Shown in pieces: positions 37,303 through 48,948 of a stretch of DNA of 64,000 nucleotides. The notes under the pieces are model-generated. The model had not been told where the DNA came from and searched no databases. It saw only the letters and a list, made by a program, of their open reading frames with translations. A program made the position numbers and the translations under genes. The stretch's first letter is position 1, and every line of letters starts with the position of its first letter. Origin of the DNA: Megascapheus bottae (lineage: Eukaryota; Chordata; Mammalia; Rodentia; Geomyidae); NCBI GenBank assembly GCA_024803745.1, contig JANJXV010000006.1:44493001-44557000 (forward strand). The letters run 5' to 3'.

Positions 37303-37383
37303 TTTTTGGGGGGGGGGCGGCAGTGCTAAGGATCAAACCCAAATCTCTTGGCAAGAGATCTAGAGCCAAATTAAATCCCAACC
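37303..37383 (-). repeat. ID-like fragment
   Basis: GGCAGTGCTAAGGATCAAAC after a T/G run. Confidence 0.5.
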
Positions 37384-38967
37384 ACAGAAATATTTTTTCT
37401 CTTATTTGTGCTTTTTGCCAACTTCTATAAAGTTGTTTGGCCTATACCTTGACATATGGAGACTAGAAGCAAGAAAAGGGTTCTGCTATAATAAAAACTA
37501 AACAAGGTACCAGAATAGAAGACAAGGACATTAACAGAGAGAGCCAGTTTGCAAGACAGCAAAGATGGAAGGATGGAAAATGCAAGGAAATAACTCTGTT
37601 GGGTGAGGTCCTGGGGCTTCAATTGGCTGAAAAAGCCAATTGCTCTAAATTTATAACATGAGGGTCAATAATGGCACAGAATAGTTTGAGATGCTACCTT
37701 CCTTCTCTGGTCTACTTTTTCAGAGGGCCCAAAGCAAACTCCATTCATTTGAAGACAAATGAAATGAGCAAAATACAGAGGTCAATGTTTCTGCTTATGT
37801 AAGAACTACTATGGACCAAAAGCAGTGTGCAGTTATTTAATCATGCAACTGGTCAGAAGCCAACAGACAGGAAACTTAAAGTTTTAAAGGAGTTTTATTA
37901 CCAATAATGACATTGGCCTATAAAATCCTGTGGCTAACTGATCTGTAAAAGAACCCTCTGAGTTCACACTAGTACTCACAGGAATCCTACACGTCAGTAG
38001 TTCCCTAAGATACAATCATGTATAGTGATAGTGAAGATGACTCTGCAGGCAAAATAAGGGTCATAAAGGTGCGACTGATAAAGGAACTCTTGACCTATTT
38101 AAGTCCCAAGGGGAGTTTCCTAGAACAAGAATCCTTGTAATTCCTGACCAACAGTTTTTCACAATTGTTATGTGCCCATTATTTTTCTTATTCTTTCCTT
38201 TCTAGACGGTAGGTTCATATCCATTCCCCAGAATGACTGTTAGAATTTTTCTGTTCCTATTCTGCTCTAAGGTGAATTGAAGGTATGGAAGCTTTAATGT
38301 CTTTTAATAGGCTGCTTGATTGTAAGAAGCTATAACTGAGGAGGATTGTGTGTCATTCAGAGCTTGGTTTGAATACCTACCTGGGAACTGACAAATGTTT
38401 CTAGGGAAAAAGGGGTGCTCAGAGTTGTATAGATAGTAAGAAGCCTATGATGGAACAGTGAAGTCTATGAATCTAGTTCTAATTCCTTCTCTTTATAATA
38501 AAACCCTTTAAGCTGAGCAAATGGTTGCCAACTGAAGCTCACATTTCCTGCTTCCCTTGCAGCTAGACATATCCCTATGATGGAATCTGGGTCCATGGGA
38601 TAAGAATAGAGCCTACATATGCAATTTCTAGGTCTTGTAAGTAAAGATGTGAGCTTGTTGCTCCATTTCATTCCTTCCTAATGGGCTAGGACATAGTCAT
38701 CTCCAAAAATAACCTTGGAAGTCACTTGTTGAGGAGGAAGAGATACTTGCTAGTCCTGGACTGCTGATGTAAGGAGAGGAATACAATTTTTAGTTTAATC
38801 TATTATAGATTTTTTCTTACTTGAACAGTTTACTTTAGTGGCCATACCAAACAGAGTGCCAATGAATAATAAAAAGCTAAAAAGTCTCAAGATCTGAGGA
38901 ATTATGAGGCATAGTACATATAGAAATGGGAATACCAGTCTCTGACCTGACTTTAATATTTGCTAAA

Positions 38968-39360
38968 AAAATAATAAAGCAAGTCATCATGTTGAGTGAG
39001 GTAAGTCAAGTCCAAAGGAACAAAAGGCACATATATCCTTAATATGTGGATATTAGATCCAAACAGTACAAGAGCAAGGACTCAATATTTGGGTACCCAA
39101 GGTTATGTACATGATCTTGGAGACAGAAACATAACTACATAGACATAAAAAATCTATGATGGGATATATATTCTATAGACATAATGTTCTATTATATAGA
39201 TTAATATGTACATACAAACCCTCAGCTTAATTTTAATTATGTTCTAAAATCTATGTGCCAGTGATTATATATAGAAATTCTCTTCCTGGATACTGTTTAA
39301 CATTACATTTGAAATATGATGTAAAAATCAATGTTAATAAAACCTTTTTTAATAAAGCAA
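38968..39360 (+). repeat. L1 3' end beside exon 6
   Basis: Same type as 6590-7226 (GAGTGAGGTAAGTCAAGTCC, TGATGGGATATATATTCTAT, GTTAATAAAACC). It ends 50 bp from the exon 6 donor, antisense to NLN. Confidence 0.8.
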
Positions 39361-39409
39361 GTCTTCTAAAATATCATCCATTAAGAACAAAGATAAATAT
39401 TTCTAGTAC

Positions 39410-39570
39410 CTCTTTGCACCTTGTATTAAAAGCCATTTCCATCTTCCTTCTTGTTTCAGGGATACAACATTTCTTCATGACAGGAAAATAGTGTGGATAT
39501 TTTAAAGTTACCTTATACTTGTCATCATCTGTCTTTTCTAAAGTGTCAATGAAATCATAGGGAAGACCAC
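39410..39570 (-). CDS. NLN: Neurolysin exon 6
   Basis: 161 bp (2 + 53 codons), about residues 223-276. It encodes [20 protein letters not shown], then [20 protein letters not shown] and [13 protein letters not shown]. This matches the conserved M3 segment that ends near the pair of adjacent cysteines. The acceptor is TTTTTTGCAG and the donor GTACTA, a poor match beyond the GT. An L1 3' end, antisense to the gene, ends about 50 bp past this donor in intron 6, so the donor's intronic flank is largely retroelement. Confidence 0.95.
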
Positions 39571-40215
39571 CTGCAAAAAATCATTTTCTCATACATCAAT
39601 TTTTCTATTCACTGTTGGTTCATTTAGAACTGTCATGGTTTCTTTAAGTAGGTCTAGGAACTCGGTAGAGTAACTGAAATTCAAGAAAAATAAAAAAAGT
39701 GGAGGGTAGCAGTAAGAGGTCCCATGGATCAGGAAATATTAATTCAAAGTATGACTATGTTTTAGTGGACCTATGAGGATGGTGTTTTGATAGAGTAGAG
39801 AAAAATAAGTGAGACAAAGAATCCAGAATTGAGTAAGAAGAGATAAATTTAAGTTATAATATAGGGGATAGTACAGGGTAGAAAAATTGTTAAACAGCTA
39901 AAGGATGTCAAACACCAACACAAGTTACCAAAACAGCTAAAGGATGTCAAACACCAACATAAGTTACCAAGAGAAATTATGGGGAAATTAAATGAAATCT
40001 CTTCTGGACTGAATCTAGAAATACTATACACTCTTATTAGCCTAAAATTTAATTCTGGCTGTTCTGCTTGTCTATGTTTAGCTGGAGTGATGAGATTATT
40101 TTTTAAAGGATTCTTTGAACTCTGATTTAAGCTTTACATCTGGAAATCACAGCAACCTATGAGATAACATTATTTATCTAACTGACATGAAAATGTAGCA
40201 AAATAAAATTTTTAC
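39571..40215 (-). other. NLN: Intron 5 of NLN
   Basis: 645 bp of unique AT-rich sequence. The one notable feature is an exact-period 39-bp tandem duplication (39892-39969). Confidence 0.9.
39892..39969. repeat. 39-bp tandem duplication
   Basis: Two units starting AAACAGCTAAAGGATGTC, period 39, one mismatch (ACAC/ACAT). Unique sequence otherwise. Confidence 0.95.
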
Positions 40216-40324
40216 CAAGTTCAGCCTTAGAAAATACAAGGAAGGTATCAGTATAAGCCTCATTGAGGTTTTTGTTGAAGTCAATACATAGCTCACTTAT
40301 TCTTTTCTTCTTTGATTTGATTTC
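40216..40324 (-). CDS. NLN: Neurolysin exon 5, with a two-codon insertion
   Basis: 109 bp (36 codons + 1), about residues 187-222. It encodes [20 protein letters not shown], then [16 protein letters not shown]. Where other neurolysins that I recall read NLNE-DDTFLVF, this reads [13 protein letters not shown], a net gain of two residues. The count supports this: the zinc motif falls at 499 here against 497 in human neurolysin. The acceptor is GTTTTTCAG and the donor GTAAAAA. The insertion lies next to the conserved [11 protein letters not shown] strand. Confidence 0.95.
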
Positions 40325-40755
40325 CTGAAAAACAAAATATGTGCAAAGCATTAGTGGTAAGAAGACATACTCTTTTTTATTGCCAATAGTCAAGTAGATT
40401 TTATATGAAGATTGGGTCCTGTTTTTCTTAGCAAGTCATTTCTAGAGACAAGCTTAGCAAGCAAATGTCTCACTTTTAAACAACTTACAGAAAGGCAAAC
40501 CTACTCATGTATTAGAAAACAAATTAAGGAGTTATAGTAAAAGCAGTATCTAGCATATTGTACACACACAATAGCCACTGAGAGAATAAACAAATACAGT
40601 AGCTCATTTAATCAGCATATTTCTAATTTTTAATTCAAAATTTAAATTTAGTAATTACTATCTGGTGCCAAAGTAAACAAAGAAAAACTGAAAGCAGTAA
40701 TGCTTTCAGCACTTTGGAGACAAGGAAGATTCACAGACTCTAATATTTGCACAGT

Positions 40756-40991
40756 AATAAAGTGGCAGATTGGTGCCGGGAGTTTGGCCTAGTGGTTGAG
40801 TGCTTGCCTAGTATGCACGAAGACCTGGGTTTGATTCCTCGGTAACACATACATAGAAAAAAGCCAGAAGTGGTGCTGAGGCTCAAGTGGTAGAGCTCTA
40901 GCCTTGAGAAAGTCCAAGGACAATGCTCAGGCCCTGAGCTCAAGCCCAGGACTGGCAAAATAAATAAATAAATAAAAATAAAGTGGCAGAT
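40756..40991 (+). repeat. IDL-Geo SINE, young subfamily
   Basis: 15-bp AATAAAGTGGCAGAT at 40756-40770 and 40977-40991. The tail is (AAAT)n. It differs from the copy at 27061 at only about three positions in the body. Confidence 0.93.
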
Positions 40992-41155
40992 CAAATGAAG
41001 CAATAAAAGAAATCCACAAGAAAAAATTGCATTAATCTGTCCCTTTCTTCTAGCAATGTTATTTAATGACTTTTACTTAGTCCATATTGATTGTGAAAGT
41101 GTGGCTCTGCTCAAGAAGCATCACTTGCATTTATTATAAATGCAATTTCTCTTGG

Positions 41156-41383
41156 GCTGGTAGTGTTGCCTAGTGGTAGAGTTCTTGCCTAGCATGCATG
41201 AAGCCTTGGGTTTGATTCCTTGGTATCACATACACAGAAAAAGCTGGAAGTAGCATTGTGGCTCAAGTGGTAAAATGCTAGCTTTGGGCAAAAAGTGTCC
41301 AGGAACACTGCCAGGCCCTGACTTCAAGCCCCAGGACTGGCCAAAAAAAAAAAAAAAAAAAGGAAAGAAAAGAAAAAAAAAGA
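41156..41383 (+). repeat. IDL-Geo SINE
   Basis: Diverged direct copy; ATGCAATTTCT before and ATGCGATTTCT after it are a likely target duplication. Confidence 0.8.
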
Positions 41384-41404
41384 GATGCGATTTCTTTTAT
41401 CTAT

Positions 41405-41560
41405 CAAATTATTATTTATTTAATTTATTGTAAAGGTGATATACAGAGGAGTTATAGTTTTATGTAAGTCAGGTAATTAGTGTAACTTTCTTTTAGAACA
41501 GTGTCACTCCTCCCTCATTTTCTCCTACTTTTTCCCTCCCTTACCCACTTCCTTGAAATG
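41405..41560 (-). repeat. L1-like 3' end, inverted
   Basis: GTAAAGGTGATATACAGAGG, then CAGTGTCACTCCTCCCTCAT and a pyrimidine-rich stretch. Confidence 0.6.
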
Positions 41561-41975
41561 TAATTTCTTAAAAGACCCTGCGAGCGGTAAGAGGAAATCA
41601 AACTTCAGATGACACTAACAGCAAAGAAGACATAGTGGAAAGTCAGGTGGCCAAAGACATCCCTGTGCATATAGATCTGACCAATCCACAAAATCTGACA
41701 ACATCTGCAACTAAACACCAGCAAGTAAATCTCGTTTATTTTCCAAAGGAGATTTTGTTGGCATCACTAACTAAAGTTTTCACATTTCCAAGAGCACTGA
41801 GGACTGAGCAGGCAGATAAAGGCTCAGGCAAGAGAGATTAAACCCCTTTCTTTGGTGGCAAAGGGTACTCAGACTGGAAAAGGATACCCATGTTTTAGTG
41901 GCAACTTCAGTTCTCATCTACATGATGATATAAAATAATCAAATTAGGGCCAGTTTGAGTTTCTTTTAACCTTAC

Positions 41976-42240
41976 TTCAGTTCTTTTTTGTTTGTTTGTT
42001 TTTTTGTGGGTCCTGGGACTTGAACTCGGCCTGGGTGCTGTCCCTGAGCTCTTCAGCTCAAGGCTACCATCCTACCCTTGAGCCAGGGCCCACTTCCCAT
42101 TTTCTAGAGGTTAACTGGAGATAAGAGTCTCAGGTCCTTTTGTGCCCCAGCAGGCTTTGAACCTTGATCCTCAGATCTCAGTCTCCTGAGTAGCTAGTTT
42201 TACAGATGTAAGCCACCACACCCAGCTATTTTCAGTTCTT
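41976..42240 (-). repeat. B1-like/Geo SINE with target duplication
   Basis: TTCAGTTCTT at 41976-41985 and 42231-42240. Like the copies at 8248 and 61968 it has GAACTCGGCCTGGG and TCAGGTCCTTTTGTGCC, suggesting one subfamily. Confidence 0.88.
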
Positions 42241-42473
42241 GAGTCTAGAAGAAAAACCTGAAAATAAGTTGTAGATTCTATTTCCTGTCAAAGAGTGAAG
42301 CTAATTCTATAATAATTCTTCTACTGAACTTGGAAGACTTGATTGGCCTTCAATGAAAGCAAAAGGGTGAGAGGTACTTTTCAACAGCTACTCTCTATTC
42401 ATTTAAGGGACAAACATCAATGGCAGGGTGTCCCATTTTAAAGTGCTAGCTTTGAAATTCTCCATCAGTAAGG

Positions 42474-42649
42474 ATATTTTTTTGCCAGTCCTGGGCCTTG
42501 AACTCAGAGCCTGGGCACTGTCCCTGAGCTTCTTTGGCTCAATGCTAGCACTGTATCACTTCAGCCACAATTCCACTTCTGGCTTTTTCTGTTTATGTGG
42601 TACTTCATGTCTGTTAGGCAAGTACTCTACCATGAAGCATTCCCAGCCC
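42474..42649 (-). repeat. IDL-Geo SINE, left of a same-site pair
   Basis: Inverted; its head is shortened around GTGGTACTTCATGTCTG. Flanked by CATCAGTAAGG at 42463-42473 and 42650-42660. Confidence 0.88.
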
Positions 42650-42660
42650 CATCAGTAAGG

Positions 42661-42865
42661 GTTTGTTGGGTTTTTTTGTTTGTTTGTTGCCAGTCCTGGG
42701 CTTGAGCTCAGGGACTGAGCACTGTCCTTGGACTTTCTCAAGACTAGAGCACTACCCCTTGAGCCTCAGCACCACTGGCTTTTCTATGTATGTGATACCA
42801 TGGAATCAAACCCGGGTCTTCGTGCATGCTAGGCTAGCACTCTACCACTAGACCAAACTCCTGGC
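42661..42865 (-). repeat. IDL-Geo SINE, right of a same-site pair
   Basis: Inverted, less diverged than its neighbour. Flanked by the same CATCAGTAAGG at 42650-42660 and 42866-42876. Confidence 0.9.
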
Positions 42866-43136
42866 CATCAGTAAGGATTTTATTGCCAATGTCCTATCTC
42901 TGGACTACCAAGGGAGGGAGAATACAAATCAACTATGAAGACCTGGAATCAACTCTTGAAGAATATAAATAGAGCAGGAGAAATAAGCCAAGCACAAAAC
43001 AAAAAACAAAACAAAAAAACCCAACTTGGACAGGATCAAAGCTTTGTCCATCACCATGAGATAAAAGTAGTTGTAGGATTTAAAGCACTGAATATCAAAT
43101 ATGTTGGAAATAGATTTATATTATGGCTTATTTTTA

Positions 43137-43358
<222 letters not shown>

Positions 43359-44328
43359 CTAAAATCAATAAGCATGACATCCATTTCCACTGCAACAGTG
43401 CATGGGGAACCACAAACCATGAGGCCAAAGCAAATTTATTCATCACCTCCACTGCACTACAAAACACAGGTGATTATAAGGCAGGCTCTTTTGAAGACCT
43501 AATTTCTTTTATGCTTTGGTGAGCCTGTGTTCATTTACAACAGAAAAATTAAATAAATAAAAAGCATCTAGAATTGCCTTGGCTTGCCTCAGAATTCAGA
43601 GCACCTGTGCTATTGGAAGGCGTGATAATAGATGAATTTGCATAATCTCTTTCTGAACATTCTTTATGACTGAGTGGCCTTTTTCACAAAACACATTTCT
43701 TATCACAAGTCATCTGAATTTAATTTTCTATCATTTGCCAACCTGGTTCCACTTGAGTAGCAAGAATAGAAATAAAGGGGTAAATCTACAGATGCAGAGT
43801 GGGACTCTTTTGCCAAAATGCCAAATAAGGACAGCTGGATAAAACTTCAGCAAAGGCTTCCTGTCACTTGGCAAGGGAGATCAAGGGACTCCAGCAAGCT
43901 GCATATGAACAAGCATCCGGGGAAAATGAGTCAGCAATGCAGAAAGAGTAAAGCTGCTGGTGAGTGTGAATCTGTGCAGCAGTACCACACTCCCCCAAAG
44001 AACAAAGGAGAGTGGAAAATTCCCCAGCCACAGCAAGGGAATCAAAATGCACAGTCTCTCTAAAACAGGTGGCAAAATACCCACAGCACATCTGGGCAGC
44101 TGGTCAGTTAGTGGTCCCCAGGAAAAAATGAACTCCAGACAGGCTCAGCAGGTGTAATAGATTCAGTATGGCTGGAAGCCAATGAGTGCCTTCTGTCACT
44201 GGAGCCATACAGACCTTCTATCATTTGAACACTCCATCAAAGCTTTGGGCCATCCATCTCTGATTCTTCCTACTATCCCAACTAATTACTATTATGTTTA
44301 GCTTTACAAATGGCATTTTAGCTGCTAA

Positions 44329-44436
44329 GTGTAGTGATCCACACCTGCAATCAGGACGTGGGAGGTAGAAGTAGGAAGATCATGAGTTGCAGGGTAGCTT
44401 GGACTATATAACAAGATCCTGCTCCCCACCCCACTC
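44329..44436 (+). repeat. B1-like monomer
   Basis: AAGTGTAGTGATCCACACCT and GCAATC..GGACGTGGGAGG with GGACTATATAACAAGATCCT. Confidence 0.65.
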
Positions 44437-44908
44437 CCAAAAAAGACCTTTTAGATTTCTGGTGCTAGGCACATGCTACGGTGATTTTTCAAATTTTTCT
44501 CATTTTCCAATGAAGCATCTAAAAAGTTATATTTTAATCTTGGCACCACTTTGAACAGCAAACTGGATTTCCCTTTAATATACCAATTAACGATCGGTGC
44601 TAGAGCAGTAAGACACTGTTGTACCTACATTACTCAAAGTTTCCTCAGTGGAAGCAAACACAATTAGACTTTTTCCATAACCTTCTTTTGTGTCCCTGTG
44701 GAATTTGTGAGCATGCTGGCATGACTGAAGTTGGAATTTTAACTGGTCTTGGCATCTACAGGGTTCCTAGCAGCAGGTGCCTGCAGTGGGAACAAACTCA
44801 GAATGCCCAGAGAGGACTGGGCTAAGGGCTGGCTCCCTTAGGGACAGGCAGCAGTTCAAATCACCATGCTCATGTGGATGTGATAAACTTGGCTTTATCT
44901 AGGCTGAT

Positions 44909-45283
44909 GTTAATTGTGGGGAACGTCACATTAGGAAACTGGGCCAACCTGCCTGTTGCCTTGTTGGGAGGTTTGGCTGTGGTTTGTGATGTAAAATAAG
45001 GCTACCTCGAACCCATGGATTGGCCTGGCCACCTGACAGCACCTACCTCCCCCTGTGATAGACTCCTGCTTCTTACTTTAGCCCCTTGTCCTTTCCCATT
45101 AAATGAGTTACTGCTGTGACAGTCTCCCTGGAGCTTCTGTGTCTTCCCTCTGGAGAGGGAGGGCTGGGTGAAGGCGGCCAGTCGGCCCTAACCTTTCTCG
45201 GTCTCGTCTTAGTGGGGGGAGTGTTCTTCCTGTTGCTCCTGCGGGTCAAGGGACAAGAAGCGCTAAAAACCCCGACAGTTAAT
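44909..45283 (+). mobile_element. Solo LTR, class II (ERVK/IAP-like) by target size
   Basis: A 363-bp element at 44915-45277 begins TGTGGGGAACG and ends CCCCGACA, an imperfect terminal inverted repeat with TG..CA ends. It is flanked by exact 6-bp GTTAAT (44909-44914, 45278-45283). ATTAAA at 45098-45103 suits an LTR poly(A) signal, and TAAAATAAG near 44992 could be the TATA box. There is no internal retroviral sequence beside it, so it is a solo LTR. Six-base duplications are typical of class II ERVs. Confidence 0.8.
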
Positions 45284-46809
45284 AGTACCAAGAAGTCTGT
45301 TTTAAAAGTTAGACATGGCAACAGGAGTTTCTAGATGGTATAATACTGCAGGTTGTAAGGCTGAGAGAATTCAGGAAGTTGGAATTGGGCAGCTGATTGG
45401 ATAAGTTGTTAAGGACCCAGGTAAGCAAGTAGAGATCCAGAACAGAGGGCCAGTCAGTGAGGAGCTGAAGCATATAGCTGGATATTTTCATAAGCACTGG
45501 GGTTCCAGGAACACATCTGACCCCAATCTAAGAATAAGACAGGCCCGAGCTGAGGACAAAGCTTCATCAGGTGACAAAAGCAGAGTTTCTAGTCCATGGC
45601 TGTGCTGGCTGTGGACAGAAGTAGACTTGCCAAACCTGTAGGTAGCAAAGCTATTTCAGAAAGCCCAGAAGTATACTCAGGATAACAGAGTCAAAATTCA
45701 TAGTGTAGATTAAAATTAAAACTATTTACTATCAAATTAGGTGATACAGGTAAACAGGTAGCAAGATATACATTCTGAGAAAAAAAATCAGCTCTGCATT
45801 GGGCCTCATTAAAACATTACTAATTAACATACTAAAATATTTAACTTGTCACAAAAAATGACAACAAAGCAGGTTACAATGTATGCATGTATAGAAAGGT
45901 AACACTAAATTAGTAGGCTAATAAAGAAAAAGTAAAACCCCAAATCTGACTCAGTTACAACCAGACAGTACTTGCTAGCCAGACTCTAAGGTCTCTGTGT
46001 ACTCTGGAGGTCTGCAGTGGAGGAGAGTACTTCTAAAACATGCTTATTAAGCCTGTTGTAATATTCTCCTTTATAATCACCAAACAGGGTCAGAACTACA
46101 TAGTCCAAGGGTTTTCTAAGAGTGAAGCGCCAAATCTCTTAGCCAGCTTTGCTGTAATTACACCTTCCTTCCTGAACAAAAATTTCTCCCCTGGAGTGAA
46201 CCAGGCCACCTGGGGTGAAGTTTCTCCTCTTTAAAGTGAGGAGGGTCAAAGTAATTCCTCAATTTATAGGATCTGGCAGTAGGCACCCTTTATCTTAATC
46301 TCTGTGGTGACAAGATTTATTTTCTTTTTAACTTCCTCCTGGAACAAAGTGCTTTTATGTGAATATATTAATATGCTCCTTCCCTACCACAGGTATGCTT
46401 CTATAGAATAGAAACTTGGTTAAATGATCTTTCCAAGATTACATGGAATTGTCTGTGTAAAGTACCAAGAGAAATAAATTCTTTACTCTCAGTTTACTGT
46501 TCTTCCCTACTATATACCATTCTTAATGTATTATTGTTCTTTAAAATTTCTTACTACTAACAGGACTTTGTCCTTTCCTGTCCTATATCCCCTTATATTT
46601 CCAGTTTCTAATATACGTAAGTTAAAATGTTTCTCGGTGGGATTTTGTGTTGTGTATACTACATATACAAAGTAGAAACCATCACGCCGATGAAAAAAAC
46701 TTTGAAGATTGAGATTGTATCTTGCTTTAAATATCATTTACAAAGTAGATTTGCAAATTATGAATTTGCTAAGGAAGTACACAGAGTCATTAAAATGTGT
46801 TACTGGAAC

Positions 46810-47030
46810 CCATTTTTTTTTGGAGGGGGGAACTGGTCATGGGACTTGAACTCAGGGCCTTGAGTTCTACCACTCTACCACTTTGAGCCACAGCACCATT
46901 TCCAATTTTCTAAGGATTAAGATAAGAGTCTTACAGATTTTCTTGCTTGGGATTGCTTTAAACCATGATCCTCAGATCTCAGCCTCTTGAGTAGCTAGGA
47001 TTACAGGCATGAGACACCAGCACCCAGCTA
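46810..47030 (-). repeat. B1-like/Geo SINE
   Basis: Inverted copy; TTACTGGAACCCATTTT before and CTACTAGAATCCATTTT after it look like a diverged target duplication. Confidence 0.8.
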
Positions 47031-47567
47031 CTAGAATCCATTTTACAAGCTAAAATAGAGAAAATAACATGGTGTACTTGCAGTTTAGTTTTCTTTTTCC
47101 TCATTCCCTACAACTCATGACCTATTGCTAGGTTTTCATCACATGCTGTTGAGGGTGCTCTAAGAGGCCTGTCCAAAGGATAACCGCTCAATATGCCAGC
47201 ATAGGATGTGTGGCTTTTATAAGGCCATGGTATGAAGACACCACACTGAGCAAGGCATTTTTATGTGGGACTAGTTCAATTCCACTCAGCACACTTATGG
47301 AGGGAAATGGGGATGAAAATCCTTGAGAAGCTTTAAGTCCTCAGAGAGGAAAAAGTGAAGATCTATTAATAGATGTCAATATTACGTACTGTGAAGAGAA
47401 AGTCAAATAGTTGGACAAAAGAAAGGCACATATTGATGTCATTTTTTATGGAATAAAACATATATGAAACTATTTTAAAAAAAGGCACTTAAAGAGCTGT
47501 CTGGTCAACGAGGAAAATAAGCTACAGGAGATAATGTTTTATATATTTAAATCCCAAAGCTTTTCCC

Positions 47568-47690
47568 CCACTCTTTGTGAGCCTGGGTATCACTAAGTAC
47601 TCCAGGCTGCCTTTCAACTCACAATCTTCCTACTTCAATCTCTCAAGTACTGGGATTACAGGTGTGCATCATCCTACCCACCTGGATCCC
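47568..47690 (-). repeat. B1-like monomer
   Basis: GTACTGGGATTACAGGTGTG and CTCCAGGCTGCCTTTCAACT are inverted B1 words. Confidence 0.7.
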
Positions 47691-47809
47691 AAGAGATTTA
47701 AAGGCCCGAAAAAATTTACACACTTCAGATTATAATGAGATGTACAGATTTCCCAAATCCAGAGAACATGATAAACACATAAAGCAATTTTGAGCATAGT
47801 TTTTAATGT

Positions 47810-47945
47810 GGTAATGTTTATTTAAAATAAAAATTTATTGTTATGATTCAAATGTTTATAAGAGGGGTTACCATCTCATAAGTCAGGTAATGGGTACTTT
47901 TTTTTTTTTTTGACAATGTCAACTGTGGTCATGGTTTTAAAGCAC
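47810..47945 (-). repeat. L1-like 3' end, inverted
   Basis: GAGGGGTTACCATCTCATAA, GTCAGGTAATGGGTAC, then a T run and GACAATGTCA. Confidence 0.55.
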
Positions 47946-48044
47946 TGGTTCCTGAGTTTTAATTTGGTACTAGTATTGTAGGAGAGTTAATTTAACTTAA
48001 CACAGATATTGTAGGAAAATTATGTAGGCTTAAACTCATATGCA

Positions 48045-48128
48045 TGGTCTGAGAGAGGGGCTCAGTTGGTAGACAGGTGCATATTAGGAAGGCACTGGAC
48101 TGAACTTCCAGCACAAGAAATAAAATTA
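48045..48128 (+). repeat. ID-like relic
   Basis: GGGGCTCAGTTGGTAGACAG and GGACTGAACTTCCAGCACAA. Confidence 0.4.
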
Positions 48129-48609
48129 TGTAAAGACCCATTTCTCAGTATAGCACCATTAAAACTTCCCCTTCTAAATCATTCTTTGGTGAAGATGAAT
48201 TGATAAGACCAAAGCCCACTGCTCTGAAAAAGTATAAACAATATTACAATAGGCTACTCTATTTCTCAAGTCTAGCTTGCATAATTCAACCTCTTTCATC
48301 CAAGACTTGCCTTCCTCTTGTGCATTTATTACTTAGCAGACCACTGGGGTAAATATGCCTGTATTGCTTTATCATCAACAAACTGTACATTTTTTCTCAG
48401 CAAGATGACAAGAGTATTGTGAAACCTTCAATTATTGCTATTTATTGAATTTGAATCACTATACATGTGTAATATGAGAGGATCTTATAGTATTTCTATA
48501 CATGTAGCAAGTGTATTTTGAACAAATTCACTCCCTGAACCATGCTCCCATTTCTCCCTTTCCCCCTCCTTTCTTTTCCAAACAATGCTTGGTTTATTTC
48601 ATTATACTG

Positions 48610-48613
<4 letters not shown>

Positions 48614-48655
<42 letters not shown>
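48614..48655 (+). repeat. (CA)n microsatellite
   Basis: About 20 units, then GCATGTGCGCGCGCGTGT, a short alternating purine-pyrimidine run. Confidence 0.95.
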
Positions 48656-48657
<2 letters not shown>

Positions 48658-48915
48658 TGTGCGCGCGCGTGTAATGTCCTTCAATCCTCTTCATCTCTTC
48701 TTTTCCCTCCTTCTGCTCATTTTGTTAGTACTTTTACATTCAAATTCCATTACTATTACCACCATCACCACCACCATTTTAGATGTATAGCCCATAAGTT
48801 AGAATATGCAATGTCTAGGTTTCTGAGGTTTGGCATATCTCATTCAACATGATAATCATCAGTTCCACACAATGACGATCTCATTTTCTTTATGGCTGAG
48901 TAATATTCCGTGATG

Positions 48916-48948
48916 TGTGTGTATGTGTGTGTGTGTGTGTGTGTGTTT
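48916..48948 (+). repeat. (TG)n microsatellite
   Basis: About 15 units, one interruption. Confidence 0.9.

Larger units (their letters stand above)
34769..39409 (-). other. NLN: Intron 6 of NLN
   Basis: 4.6 kb. It holds two inverted IDL-Geo SINEs, about 1.3 kb of the 3' half of an L1, and a separate L1 3' end beside exon 6. The stretch 37390-38960 is unique intronic sequence without recognised signals. Confidence 0.85.

Noticed and set aside
44915..45277. CpG-rich exon or promoter
   Set aside because: The TG..CA ends with a 6-bp target duplication explain the segment as a solo LTR.
48511..48852. 113-codon frame with a Thr-His repeat
   Set aside because: It reads through a (CA)n tract inside an old inverted L1 end.
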